A stretch of DNA of 55,914 nt from RGIG5327 sp045612485 (GTDB taxonomy: Bacteria > Verrucomicrobiota > Lentisphaeria > Victivallales > UBA1829), in NCBI GenBank assembly GCA_045612485.1, contig JAZKZE010000127.1, positions 1 to 55,914 on the forward strand, read 5' to 3'. This document shows, piece after piece, positions 8,035 to 16,802 of this stretch. The notes under the pieces were generated by a model. It ran no database searches and was not told the DNA's origin. It was given only the letters and a program-made list of their open reading frames with translations. A program made the translations under genes and the position numbers. How positions within the stretch are numbered: position 1 is the stretch's first letter; the number at the start of each line of letters is the position of its first letter.

Positions 8035-8976
8035 ATGAGAACAGCTCTTGTTACCGCAGGGGAAGACGGCGATAATTACGTACCCCTTTCCACCCTTGCC
8101 GAGATCCGGGAAATGGGAATGGATCTGGTCTGTAAAAAATGTGTTACGGAAGAAGATGTGCTGGAAACAGCAAAAGATGCCGAGATCATCTGGTTTTTCG
8201 GTCAGTGTCCGGCTCTGACTCCTGCTGTTATGGATCAGCTGCCCAAATTGAAAGCCATCTTCCGCAGCGGAAGCGGGGTGGATGCCATCCATCCCCACGC
8301 AACAGATCTGGGGATCGCCATCTGCAATACACCGGAATCCATTTCCGAAGCTGTAGCAGAACAGGCAGTAGCGTTGCTTTTTGCACTTTCCAAACATATC
8401 CAGTACCACACCAGAGTCATCCGTGAAGGGGAATGGACCCCCAAAGGAGTCATCAACTCCTTCCACCTCACTGGAAGAACTCTGGGACTTGTCGGCTACG
8501 GCAGGATCGCCAGAAGAGTGGAGGAAATGGTGGCAGGATTCAATATGAGAGTCATCCATTCCGATCCCTTTGCAGAAAATTCTGTTCCCCTGGAAACGGT
8601 TTTGAAAGAGTCTGACTTCATCTCCCTGCATTGCCCTCTTACGGATGAAACAAAACATTCCATCAATGAAGAGGCATTCCGGATGATGAAAAAAACAGCT
8701 CTTCTGGTCAATACTTCCAGAGGTCCTGTTGTGGATGAAAAAGCTATGATCAAAGCTCTGCAGGAAGGCTGGATCGCCGGAGCAGCACTGGATGTGATGG
8801 ATCAGGAACCCATTGAAGAGGATAATCCCCTGCGGAAAATGGATAATGTGATCCTTACACCCCATATTGCTGCCTTCACTACAGATTTCACAAAAAATTT
8901 CTGGGCATATTCTGTAAAGAAACTTGCAGCTTTGATGAAAGGTGATTTCAAAAAGGAAAGCGTAAATCTGCGGTGA
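8035..8976 (+). CDS. D-isomer-specific 2-hydroxyacid dehydrogenase
   Basis: The 313-aa product belongs to the SerA/GyaR/lactate dehydrogenase family, which interconverts 2-oxoacids and D-2-hydroxyacids with NAD(P)H. The Rossmann motif is GLVGYGRIARRVEE at about 150-163. The catalytic triad is visible: Arg in NTSRGPVVDE, Glu in DQEPIEEDNP and His in LTPHIAAF. It has the length of the catalytic core, with no ACT domain, so SerA itself is unlikely. It starts 19 bp after the aldolase stop, with a CGGAG ribosome binding site, and ends the operon. A role in reducing a product of the aldolase is plausible but inferred. Confidence 0.9.
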   Translation: MRTALVTAGEDGDNYVPLSTLAEIREMGMDLVCKKCVTEEDVLETAKDAEIIWFFGQCPALTPAVMDQLPKLKAIFRSGSGVDAIHPHATDLGIAICNTPESISEAVAEQAVALLFALSKHIQYHTRVIREGEWTPKGVINSFHLTGRTLGLVGYGRIARRVEEMVAGFNMRVIHSDPFAENSVPLETVLKESDFISLHCPLTDETKHSINEEAFRMMKKTALLVNTSRGPVVDEKAMIKALQEGWIAGAALDVMDQEPIEEDNPLRKMDNVILTPHIAAFTTDFTKNFWAYSVKKLAALMKGDFKKESVNLR

Positions 8977-9055
8977 AACAAGGGAAATATCAGGTTTGAA
9001 TATTGCAAAAAACAGCGGATAAAGATAAAAAAATAGTTTTTTACAAAAAAAAGAC

Positions 9056-9084
9056 TTGACATTTCCGGATTTTGTGGCATATTA
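9056..9084 (+). promoter_or_regulatory. Predicted sigma70 promoter of acpP-fabF
   Basis: TTGACA (9056-9061) is followed 17 bp later by ATATTA (9079-9084). The ATG of acpP is 72 bp further on, and the leader holds an AAAGGA ribosome binding site. Confidence 0.7.
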
Positions 9085-9155
9085 AGAAGCAGTAAGAGAG
9101 AGTAAATATTTTCAAGTGAAAATAAAACCCTTCAAGAGAAAAGAAAGGATTTAAA

Positions 9156-9404
9156 ATGAGTACTACAGCAAAACGTGTTATCGACATCGTTGTCAAACAG
9201 CTTGGCGTTTCCGAAAGCCAGGTAACTGAAGATGCCAGATTTATCGAAGATCTCGGCGCAGACTCCCTGGACCAGGTCGAACTGGTCATGGCTCTGGAAG
9301 AAGTTTTCGGTTCTGACATTCCCGACGAAGATGCTGAAAAGCTTCAGACTGTTGGCGATGCTATCAGATACATTGAAAGCAAAGCCGGCGATGCCGCTAA
9401 GTAA
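9156..9404 (+). CDS. acpP: Acyl carrier protein
   Basis: This 82-aa acidic protein carries growing acyl chains on a 4'-phosphopantetheine arm during fatty acid synthesis in the cytosol. The attachment serine is in the canonical GADSLDQVELVM motif (Ser about residue 36). The helices and the acidic IPDEDAEKL stretch are typical. It has its own promoter. fabF follows 109 bp downstream, the common acpP-fabF order. The gap holds a strong RNA hairpin with a T-rich tail that probably sets the ratio of acpP to fabF transcript. Confidence 0.98.
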   Translation: MSTTAKRVIDIVVKQLGVSESQVTEDARFIEDLGADSLDQVELVMALEEVFGSDIPDEDAEKLQTVGDAIRYIESKAGDAAK

Positions 9405-9438
9405 TTTGAGCTGTTGATCAGCTTATATTGAAAGAAAT

Positions 9439-9485
9439 GCGGGTCTGGCCGATGCAAGTCGGGTGGACTCGCCTTTTGCTTTTTA
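9439..9485 (+). terminator. Nested hairpin with T-rich tail between acpP and fabF (probable partial terminator)
   Basis: GCGGGTC (9439-9445) pairs with GACTCGC (9466-9472), one pair being G-T. Inside, CCGA (9449-9452) pairs with TCGG (9459-9462). CTTTTGCTTTTTA follows directly. No gene is interrupted, and fabF starts 29 bp later, so incomplete termination is the simplest reading. Confidence 0.6.
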
Positions 9486-9513
9486 CGAACAAGGATATAG
9501 GGAGGTCTTTTGA

Positions 9514-10767
9514 ATGAAGGGCAGACGTGTAGTCGTTACAGGAATGGGCGCGCTTTCCTGTGTTGGCAAAAGTGTGAATGAGTTGTGGGATGCGGTTGTA
9601 GCCGGAAGATGCGGTATCGGTCCCATTACCCGCTTTGATGCAACAGAATACAGAACAAGAATTGCTGGAGAGATCAAAGATTTTGATCCGGGTCTTTACA
9701 TGGCACCCAAGGAAGCCGCAAGACTTGACAGTGTGTGTCTTTTCGCTATTGCCGCTGCGGATGAAGCATTGAAAGATGCGGGACTTCCTCTGGATCTCCG
9801 TGATGGTTCTGTAGTTGATCCTGACAAAGTCGGCGTATGTGTCGGCAGCGGTATCGGCGGAATGAGAACGATGGAAGATCAGTGCCTCAAACTTCTGGAA
9901 GAAGGTCCCAGAAGAGTATCTCCTTTCCTTATTCCTATGCTTATTATTGATATGGTGTCCGGCTCCCTGTCCATGCGTTACGGAGCAAAAGGCCCCAATT
10001 ATGCCGCTGTTTCCGCCTGTGCTACAGCTACCCACTCCCTGGGGGAAGCATTCCGGGCAGTGCAGTACGGGGATGCGGATATTATGATTTCCGGCGGAGC
10101 GGAAGCGCCCGTCACCAAACTGGGTGTATCCGGATTCTGTTCCATGAAAGCCATGAGTCAGCGCAATGATGATCCGCTGCACGCCAGCAGACCTTTTGAT
10201 AAAGACAGGGACGGTTTTGTCATGTCTGAAGGTGCCGGTGTACTTATTCTTGAAGAACTGGAACACGCTAAAAAACGCGGTGCAAAGATCTACGGTGAAC
10301 TTGTGGGCTACGGTGCCACAGGCGATGCCTATCACATCACCAGTCCCGCCCCCGGCGGTGAAGGTGCAGCCAAAGCTATGAAAAAAGCTATGGAGGATGC
10401 AGAGATCTCTGCCGATGAAATGGGTTATGTGAATGCACACGGTACAAGTACCGGTTTGAACGATAAATTTGAAACAGCAGCTTTGAAACTTGTATTCGGT
10501 GACAAGATGCCTGCCATCAGCAGTACCAAAGGCACTATCGGTCACGGACTGGGAGCTGCCGGCGGCCTGGAAACGATCATCTGTCTCAAAGCAATGGAAA
10601 CAGGGATCATTCCGCCCACGATCAACTATACGACCCCTGACCCGGAATGTGATCTGGACTATACTCCCAATACAGCCCGGGAACGTCAGGTGGATGCAGT
10701 ATTGAACATGAACCTTGGTTTCGGCGGACACAATGGAGCATTGGTCCTGAGAAAATTCAAAGGCTGA
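9514..10767 (+). CDS. fabF: 3-oxoacyl-[acyl-carrier-protein] synthase II
   Basis: The 417-aa protein has full FabF/KAS II length and condenses malonyl-ACP with acyl-ACP during chain elongation. The Cys-His-His triad is visible: the nucleophilic Cys in VSACATATHS near residue 168, His in NAHGTST near 308, and His in GTIGHGLGAAGG near 342, preceded by the conserved Lys of STKG. The C-terminal NLGFGGHNGALVL is the usual glycine-rich end. A GGGAGG ribosome binding site lies 8 bp before the ATG. It is in an operon with acpP. The following LysM gene is separated by a hairpin. Confidence 0.97.
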   Translation: MKGRRVVVTGMGALSCVGKSVNELWDAVVAGRCGIGPITRFDATEYRTRIAGEIKDFDPGLYMAPKEAARLDSVCLFAIAAADEALKDAGLPLDLRDGSVVDPDKVGVCVGSGIGGMRTMEDQCLKLLEEGPRRVSPFLIPMLIIDMVSGSLSMRYGAKGPNYAAVSACATATHSLGEAFRAVQYGDADIMISGGAEAPVTKLGVSGFCSMKAMSQRNDDPLHASRPFDKDRDGFVMSEGAGVLILEELEHAKKRGAKIYGELVGYGATGDAYHITSPAPGGEGAAKAMKKAMEDAEISADEMGYVNAHGTSTGLNDKFETAALKLVFGDKMPAISSTKGTIGHGLGAAGGLETIICLKAMETGIIPPTINYTTPDPECDLDYTPNTARERQVDAVLNMNLGFGGHNGALVLRKFKG

Positions 10768-10777
10768 TCTGAACTTA

Positions 10778-10810
10778 CAGGAAAGACAGGGTTTTCCCCT
10801 GTTTTTCCTG
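10778..10810 (+). terminator. Hairpin after fabF, possible weak terminator
   Basis: CAGGAAA-G-ACAGGG (10778-10791) pairs with CCCTGT-T-TTTCCTG (10797-10810) with one G-T pair and a 5-nt loop. No T-tract follows the stem, so termination is uncertain. It could also stabilise the 3' end of the mRNA. Confidence 0.45.
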
Positions 10811-10827
10811 CAACAACGGGGTACAGG

Positions 10828-11463
10828 ATGAAAAAAAGGAAGAATATACAGTATTTGTCAGGGAAGAACAGCAGAATGATCCTTTCTGCCGTGACGCCAT
10901 TATTGCTTTTTTCATTGAGTGCCTGTTCATCCGTGAAAAAAAATGACACGGAAAAAGTCCTCACAGAAGAGGCAAAATGGGAAAAGAGCATCCGTTCCAG
11001 TTACAGTAAATGGGAACCGGAGAAAAGAAAGCAGGATACCGTTTTTGAAGATGTGCCTTCTTATGAAAATACAGATATTCCGGCACAGACAAATACGGTT
11101 GTTCCGGTAATGCCCTCCCCTGCACAGAGTTCTGCAACGGCGAAAAAATTACCGTCAGCAGTACATACTGTAGTAAAAGGGGAAACGCTCTGGGGAATTG
11201 CAAGAAAGTATTACGGAAGCGGTATTCATTGGAATATGATCGCAGAAGCCAATACGGAAAGATTGAAAAAGGGTACGGTCATCAATCCGGGCCTTGTGCT
11301 TGTAATTCCTTCTGTAACGGCAGAAAATGAAATTGCTGTATCCGGCGAAAATGATCCGGTTGCCGCCGGAACAGAGAGAAAAGATATGAAAACACCGGAT
11401 AAACAGACAGAAAAGATTGAGAATAAAGAGACGATAGACAGCGGTACGGGGAAGAAAAAATGA
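10828..11463 (+). CDS. LysM-domain lipoprotein
   Basis: The 211-aa product starts with a basic n-region, a hydrophobic stretch (MILSAVTPLLLFSL) and a lipobox LSAC around residues 30-33, so it should be lipid-anchored after signal peptidase II cleavage. One LysM module follows at about residues 110-157 (HTVVKGETLWGIARKYYG, then INPGLVLVIP), a fold that binds peptidoglycan glycan chains. The rest is low-complexity, rich in Ser, Thr, Lys and Glu. The stop overlaps the phoH start by 4 bp (ATGA), so translation is coupled to the phoH-pgpH-ybeY-corC operon. Its specific role is unknown. Confidence 0.85.
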   Translation: MKKRKNIQYLSGKNSRMILSAVTPLLLFSLSACSSVKKNDTEKVLTEEAKWEKSIRSSYSKWEPEKRKQDTVFEDVPSYENTDIPAQTNTVVPVMPSPAQSSATAKKLPSAVHTVVKGETLWGIARKYYGSGIHWNMIAEANTERLKKGTVINPGLVLVIPSVTAENEIAVSGENDPVAAGTERKDMKTPDKQTEKIENKETIDSGTGKKK

Positions 11464-12656
11464 AAGAATTATGTTTTGGAGATGAAGACAAACCCGGGGG
11501 GGCTGCCCAGGCACCTCTCTATCAGTATAAAATAGCCTCTCCAGTTCTTATGGAGAGTATGTTTGCCGCCTCCTTTGTGAAAAACCTTGCATTGGCGTCA
11601 AAGACCTTCAAGGTAAAAACAGCGGCAAGAGATTTGTGTATCAATATAGTTTCCGGCCATCAGAAAGATGCGGAAAGATTCAGAGATTTTCTTGAAGAAC
11701 TGGAAAAAAGTGTACTTACCGGGAATAAAAATCTGTCCTCTTCGGGCATGAGAATGCTGGAGCAACGGGATTTTGAACAGCTGTTGGCACTTTGCAAAAG
11801 TTCTTCGGCAAAGAATATTCAGGATTTCTTTGCCAACAGGATCAAAGTCAGTCCGAAAAAACGGGAAGTAGTCCCCCGGACCCCCAATCAGCTTGCCTAT
11901 ACAAAAAGTATCCGGGAAAAGGATATGGTATTCGGTATCGGACCGGCGGGAACAGGCAAGACTTATCTGGCGATGGCGTTGGCAGTTTCCGAACTTCTTG
12001 CAGGAAATTTCAACAGGATCATTCTTACCCGTCCGGCGGTGGAAGCAGGGGAAAATCTGGGTTTTCTGCCCGGAAAACTGGAAGAGAAGATCAATCCTTA
12101 TTTACGTCCGCTGTATGATGCCTTGTATGATATGCTTGATTTTGAAGAAGCCAATGCTTTCCTTGAACGGGGGATCATAGAAGTTGCGCCCCTGGCATTT
12201 ATGCGCGGCAGAACATTATCAGATTCATTCATCATTCTGGATGAAGCCCAGAATACGACAAGGGAACAGATGCTTATGCTTCTTACCCGTATAGGATTCA
12301 AGTCAAAGTGCGTAATTGCAGGAGATCCATCCCAGATAGACCTTCCTTCCAAAGGAGCGTCCGGTCTTTCTGAAGCAATGAAAAGACTTGCCCCCATAGA
12401 TGAGATCGCCATTTGCAGATTCTCCACAGAAGATGTTTTACGGCATACGCTTGTGGAAAAGATCATTGAGGCCTACCGCAAACCGGTGCAGGCTGATCCG
12501 GCTGATTCCGTCATAAATAAAGAGGAAGAACTTTCTGCCGTTCCTTCAGAAAAAGTGGAAGTGGAGAAAAAGGCAACAGTTTCCCCTGCTGAGGAAAAAT
12601 CGACCCGTAAAAAGAAAAGCAGTGTAACGTCAAGCGGGGAAAGGAGGAAAAAATGA
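11460..12656 (+). CDS. PhoH-like ATPase (YbeZ type)
   Basis: The 398-aa cytosolic P-loop protein matches PhoH/YbeZ. It has Walker A GPAGTGKTYLAMA near residue 161, TRPAVEAGENLGFLPG and the Walker B block IILDEAQNTT near 257, then GDPSQIDLP. An extension of about 110 residues before the PhoH core resembles the N-terminal region of YbeZ proteins. The last roughly 50 residues are Lys/Ser/Glu-rich and probably disordered. PhoH proteins work with YbeY in RNA metabolism, and ybeY is two genes downstream. Both neighbours overlap by 4 bp. Confidence 0.92.
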   Translation: MKELCFGDEDKPGGAAQAPLYQYKIASPVLMESMFAASFVKNLALASKTFKVKTAARDLCINIVSGHQKDAERFRDFLEELEKSVLTGNKNLSSSGMRMLEQRDFEQLLALCKSSSAKNIQDFFANRIKVSPKKREVVPRTPNQLAYTKSIREKDMVFGIGPAGTGKTYLAMALAVSELLAGNFNRIILTRPAVEAGENLGFLPGKLEEKINPYLRPLYDALYDMLDFEEANAFLERGIIEVAPLAFMRGRTLSDSFIILDEAQNTTREQMLMLLTRIGFKSKCVIAGDPSQIDLPSKGASGLSEAMKRLAPIDEIAICRFSTEDVLRHTLVEKIIEAYRKPVQADPADSVINKEEELSAVPSEKVEVEKKATVSPAEEKSTRKKKSSVTSSGERRKK

Positions 12657-15019
12657 CACCTCCATCTGAAGGGAATTCCCCGTCAAAAAGCAAACCTCCG
12701 TCGAAAGTTTTCAAAGAGTATCTGCGTCACTCAAAATTTATAAGGGTACTTTTATTTCTCTGTATCCTTGCTGCGTGCTTTGCTGTGATCATCATCCCGG
12801 ATGACATTTATTGTTACAGAGCCGGTCAGAAGGTACAGAAAGAAGTCAAAGCGGAGATCCCGTTTTTCTGGCACGATACCATAGCAACGGAACAGAAGAA
12901 AAAAGAAGCGGAAGATTCTTTGCCGCTGTTTTTTGAAATCAACGCAAAGCAGGATGCTGTTTTAATATCCCTTTTGCAGGAGTTCCTTGATGCAGTGAAG
13001 AAGAAAAATTCTTTGTCTTCTTCAGCGGAAGCAACTAATACTGTACTCCCCAATTTTAAATTACCTGCGGAACTGCTTGATCTTTTACAGGATCTGCAGG
13101 GGGAAAGCCTGAAAAATACTGCGGCAATACACATACAGAAGGAACTTCTTGAAAAAGAACTTGCCCAGGGAGTGATCGCGGCAGATATAAAAAATCATTT
13201 CCGCTGGGATTCCCTTGCCTCGGTAAAGGGCAGAAACAGCCGTCATCACCAGATACCGGGAAGAGAACTGGAAACTCCGGAAGAAGCATTACGCAACGTA
13301 TTTTTTGAAAGTCTTCCCCTTTCCCTTAAAGACAGTTCAAACCGCAGAATACTTGCCAATATGCTTGCCGCCCCGTTTGCAAAAGTATGGAAAGAAGGGA
13401 ATCTTGAAAAAGACAACCATACGACCTTACAGGCAAAAGAAGCGATCCATGCGTCCGTGAAGCCGCAGAAAAAATATGTAAATAAAGGGGATACCATCTT
13501 TGCGGAAAAACAGCTTGTCACAGTTTCCGATATGGAAAAATACAGAACTTATATGGAAATGCTGCATAAAAAGGATTGGCTTCCGGCTACAGTGATCGCC
13601 AATCTTGTGCGTATGGTCATGCTGTTGTTTGTGATCACACTTTGTATATGGAGTACAAGAAGGGAATTACTCTCCAGCAATACCACGGTTTCTCTTCTTG
13701 TATTGATTGGTGCGGCATCCATATTGCTGGATAAATATGCGGTAAGTCTTTTCATCCGGCTTACAGATTCATTCACAGCGATCACACCGGTAATGATTTA
13801 TTTTTCGCTGCCCGTCGGTTTCGGCGTATTGCTTGCATCGGCGTTTTTCGGAACAAGAACAGCTTTGTTTACCGGATTTTTTGTTTCGGTTGTGGCCTCC
13901 ATGCATCTGCCGGAGCCGTATAAAGTCATGTTTGCCGGCTGCTTCATTACAGCGGTCACGGCGGCTGTGATACGGGGAGCAGCCAATTACAGGGAATTTT
14001 TCTTCAGAGCGTTTGCCGGTTGTTCCCTTGCAGCATTTGCCGTGGCAACAGCATACCTGCTGCATAATGAGGGGGGATTGTGGAGTATGGTAAAAGGTTC
14101 TTTTGCCACAGGAAACAGAGAAGGAGTCCAGCTTCTTTCGAGTCTTATTCTGCTTCCTGTATGCGCCGGCTTGGTGACAGCAATTACAGGGCAGTTGATG
14201 ATCTTTATTCTGGAACTCTTTTTCGATGTATGTACGCCTATGTATTTACAGCTTTACAGTGATCTCAACTTTCCGCTGATGCGGCGTCTCCAGCTGGAGG
14301 CCCCGGGGACATATCATCATTCCCTTATGGTTTCAGCTATAGCAGAACAGGCGGCAAGGGCGATAGGGGCGGATCATACAAAGGTAAGGGTTTGCGCTCT
14401 TTACCATGATATTGGCAAATTAGCCCAGCCTGCGTACTTTATAGAAAACAGCAACGGGGTGAATATGCATGCGGAAGTAGCTCCCTCCATGAGTGCCATG
14501 ATCATTCTCAATCATGTAAAACACGGGTTGGAGCTTGCGGTAAAATACAAACTGAAGAAGCCTCTGCGGGATGCGATAGCCCAGCACCACGGCAATAATG
14601 TGATCCTGTTCTTTTACAAACTTGCGGAAGTGGAAGCGAAAAGAAACGGCAAAACGGTAAATCCGTCGGAATATTGTTACAATGGACCGAAACCCTCCTC
14701 AAAGGAAAACAGTATTCTTATGCTTGCAGATTGCTGTGAAGCGGCAAGCCGCAGTTTACAGGATGCTTCCCCGGAAACAGTGGAACAGCTGGTCTCTTCC
14801 ATTATTTCCGGAAAAATCAAAGACGGTCAGTTGGGGGACTCATCGCTCTCCATGCAGGAACTGGGGCTGATCCGGAAGAGTATTACCCAGACTCTGATCT
14901 CCATGAGTCATATCCGGATATCTTATCCAAAAGAAAATAAAGAGGAAAAAAATGAAGACGATCTTTTCGTGGCGGCCGGAAAAGGCAATATTTCCCCGTC
15001 CGGCACTGAAAAAATTTAA
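12653..15019 (+). CDS. 7TM-HD domain membrane phosphodiesterase (PgpH/YqfF family)
   Basis: The 788-aa membrane protein follows the PgpH plan. One N-terminal membrane helix (about residues 25-48) leads into an extracytoplasmic 7TMR-HDED-type domain (about 55-310). A bundle of about seven helices follows (about 315-540), then a C-terminal HD phosphohydrolase domain. The metal-binding motif is intact: the His-His of GTYHHSL near 553, HDIGK near 586, and the later HVKHG and AQHHG motifs. In Firmicutes PgpH hydrolyses cyclic di-AMP; that activity here is inferred by family only. The start overlaps phoH by 4 bp, and its 3' end overlaps ybeY by 68 bp. Confidence 0.9.
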   Translation: MTPPSEGNSPSKSKPPSKVFKEYLRHSKFIRVLLFLCILAACFAVIIIPDDIYCYRAGQKVQKEVKAEIPFFWHDTIATEQKKKEAEDSLPLFFEINAKQDAVLISLLQEFLDAVKKKNSLSSSAEATNTVLPNFKLPAELLDLLQDLQGESLKNTAAIHIQKELLEKELAQGVIAADIKNHFRWDSLASVKGRNSRHHQIPGRELETPEEALRNVFFESLPLSLKDSSNRRILANMLAAPFAKVWKEGNLEKDNHTTLQAKEAIHASVKPQKKYVNKGDTIFAEKQLVTVSDMEKYRTYMEMLHKKDWLPATVIANLVRMVMLLFVITLCIWSTRRELLSSNTTVSLLVLIGAASILLDKYAVSLFIRLTDSFTAITPVMIYFSLPVGFGVLLASAFFGTRTALFTGFFVSVVASMHLPEPYKVMFAGCFITAVTAAVIRGAANYREFFFRAFAGCSLAAFAVATAYLLHNEGGLWSMVKGSFATGNREGVQLLSSLILLPVCAGLVTAITGQLMIFILELFFDVCTPMYLQLYSDLNFPLMRRLQLEAPGTYHHSLMVSAIAEQAARAIGADHTKVRVCALYHDIGKLAQPAYFIENSNGVNMHAEVAPSMSAMIILNHVKHGLELAVKYKLKKPLRDAIAQHHGNNVILFFYKLAEVEAKRNGKTVNPSEYCYNGPKPSSKENSILMLADCCEAASRSLQDASPETVEQLVSSIISGKIKDGQLGDSSLSMQELGLIRKSITQTLISMSHIRISYPKENKEEKNEDDLFVAAGKGNISPSGTEKI

Positions 15020-15494
15020 GCTGTTTGTCCGGGAGGCTGTACGGCTGACCCGCTGCGGGATCACTGGAGAACTTTCTGTGACTTTTGTATCAGCAAAAGA
15101 GATGGAAAAGGCCAATGAAGAACTTGTGGGGCATACAGGACTCACAGATGTGATCTGCTTTGATTACCGGGAAGCAGCCATGCCCGGTCTTCCGGAAGAA
15201 GAGGCAATATGGGAAAATGAAGACGGGGAAAGCGAAGCCCAGGTGGATCTGATCGTCTGTCCGGCGGCGGCACTTCTCCAGGCGGACAAACGCAATATAC
15301 CTTATGCAAAAGAGCTTGCACTGTATGTTGTCCACGGACTTCTGCATGCAGCAGGCAATGATGATTTGAAACCTGCCCTCAAGAGGAAAATGAGACGCAG
15401 AGAAAAACAAACAATGGATGAACTGGAAAAGATCTTTGATCTTCAGGAGATCTTTCCTGAACCTGTCCGCGGGGAGGCACGCAAAAGCGTATGA
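14952..15494 (+). CDS. ybeY: YbeY-like rRNA maturation endoribonuclease
   Basis: The 180-aa product matches YbeY, a zinc metalloprotein for 16S rRNA 3' processing and ribosome quality control. TDVICFDY near residue 58 and LYVVHGLLHAAGNDD near residue 125 correspond to the TDVLSFP and HGxLHLxGYDH signatures. The first two His ligands are present. The third position reads Asp instead of His, as also seen in some other phyla. The start overlaps the pgpH coding end by 68 bp. I keep it because AGAGGA precedes the ATG and the overlapped residues cover the first helix of the fold. A 4-bp ATGA overlap joins it to the CorC-like gene. Confidence 0.9.
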   Translation: MKTIFSWRPEKAIFPRPALKKFKLFVREAVRLTRCGITGELSVTFVSAKEMEKANEELVGHTGLTDVICFDYREAAMPGLPEEEAIWENEDGESEAQVDLIVCPAAALLQADKRNIPYAKELALYVVHGLLHAAGNDDLKPALKRKMRRREKQTMDELEKIFDLQEIFPEPVRGEARKSV

Positions 15495-16777
15495 TTATCT
15501 ATCTTGAACTTCTGATTGTGTTCTACATACTTTTTCTGATCTTTTTCTGCGCTTACGAAGCCTTTGACCGGCTCTCCGGAGGTATGATCCACAAGATCGA
15601 GGAAAACGATGAAAAATTTGCGGAAAAACTTTCCATCTGGCAACAGAAAAATGATCCCATCCGGGCAGTATTCAAACTTCTGCTGTTTCTTCTGATCACA
15701 TTCATGGGAGTATTTTCCTACGTTGTGGTCAAAGAGTTTCTGGCAAAGAATATCCAGGGAAGCGGATTTACCATTATGGCGATCGCCGTGCTGGTTGCCT
15801 GGGCGATCGGGGAAACCTTTTCCAGACTGGCACTGTTCCGTTTTGATATATTCCTTCTGCGTTTTGCTGTTCCGGTGGTATCTTTTCTGGCACAGACGAT
15901 CTTCTGGCCGGTACTGCTGTTTATGAAAGTCTTGAGAGACAATGCCATGGATCAGCGTGACGAGGAGGAAAAGGTCGGTGCGGAAGATGAGATTCTTTCC
16001 TTTGTGGACAAGAATTCAGAAAATAAAGATGACGACCTGGAAGAAGGGGAAAAACGGATGATCCGGGGGATCCTTGACCTGGATGATATGACAGCCCATG
16101 AGATCATGACACCCCGAGTGGAGGTCAAGGCTCTTCCGGCAACAGCAAGCATTGAAGAAGCCAAAAAATGCTTTATCGAATCCGGTCACAGCCGTATTCC
16201 GGTTTACGGCCGCAGCGTGGACGAGATCAAAGGGATCATTTATGCGAAGGATTTTATTGATCAGAAACGTATTGAAGGCAAAACACTGGATCAGCTTTCC
16301 CATATTCCGGTATTTGTGCCGGAATCCAAAGAGGTTGGGGAACTTCTGGAAGAGTTCAAACGTCTGCACAACCATTTTGCAGTAGTCATTGATGAGTACG
16401 GCGGAACTTCCGGGATCATTACCTTTGAAGATATTATCGAAGAGATCATCGGTGATGTTCAGGACGAATATGACTCAGACAAAGAGGAAAAACAGAAACC
16501 CCAGCTGATGCCTGACGGCTCCGTCGTCATGGAAGCAAGAACTCCCATTGCCAGTGTAAATGACATTATGGAATCTGATCTTCCCGAAAGCGAGGATGCG
16601 GACACGATCGGCGGGATCATCTGCAACAAACTGGGCAGGATCCCGGATCCGGGTGAATGTTTCCATTTTGAAAATTCTGAACTTTCAGTGGAGATCCTCA
16701 AGGCAGATGAACGCAGGATACATATATTGAAGCTCTTTATTGATACGGATGGTTCCGCAGGAGAGCTTCTTGCATAA
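15491..16777 (+). CDS. HlyC/CorC family membrane protein with CBS pair
   Basis: The 428-aa protein has several N-terminal membrane helices (about residues 3-25, 58-80, 95-115 and 120-155), then a pair of CBS domains (about 200-325). These begin with the family hallmark EIMTPRVEV near residue 204 and contain GHSRIPVYG and EYGGTSGIITFEDIIEEIIG. A CorC_HlyC transporter-associated domain ends the protein (about 340-420). The family is linked to Mg2+/Co2+ efflux and membrane integrity. The membrane part is shorter and less regular than a full CNNM domain. It is the last gene of the LysM-phoH-pgpH-ybeY operon, an order common in bacteria. Confidence 0.88.
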   Translation: MIIYLELLIVFYILFLIFFCAYEAFDRLSGGMIHKIEENDEKFAEKLSIWQQKNDPIRAVFKLLLFLLITFMGVFSYVVVKEFLAKNIQGSGFTIMAIAVLVAWAIGETFSRLALFRFDIFLLRFAVPVVSFLAQTIFWPVLLFMKVLRDNAMDQRDEEEKVGAEDEILSFVDKNSENKDDDLEEGEKRMIRGILDLDDMTAHEIMTPRVEVKALPATASIEEAKKCFIESGHSRIPVYGRSVDEIKGIIYAKDFIDQKRIEGKTLDQLSHIPVFVPESKEVGELLEEFKRLHNHFAVVIDEYGGTSGIITFEDIIEEIIGDVQDEYDSDKEEKQKPQLMPDGSVVMEARTPIASVNDIMESDLPESEDADTIGGIICNKLGRIPDPGECFHFENSELSVEILKADERRIHILKLFIDTDGSAGELLA

Positions 16778-16802
16778 GGAAAGCTGCTTCCTTCCGGAAA
16801 AA

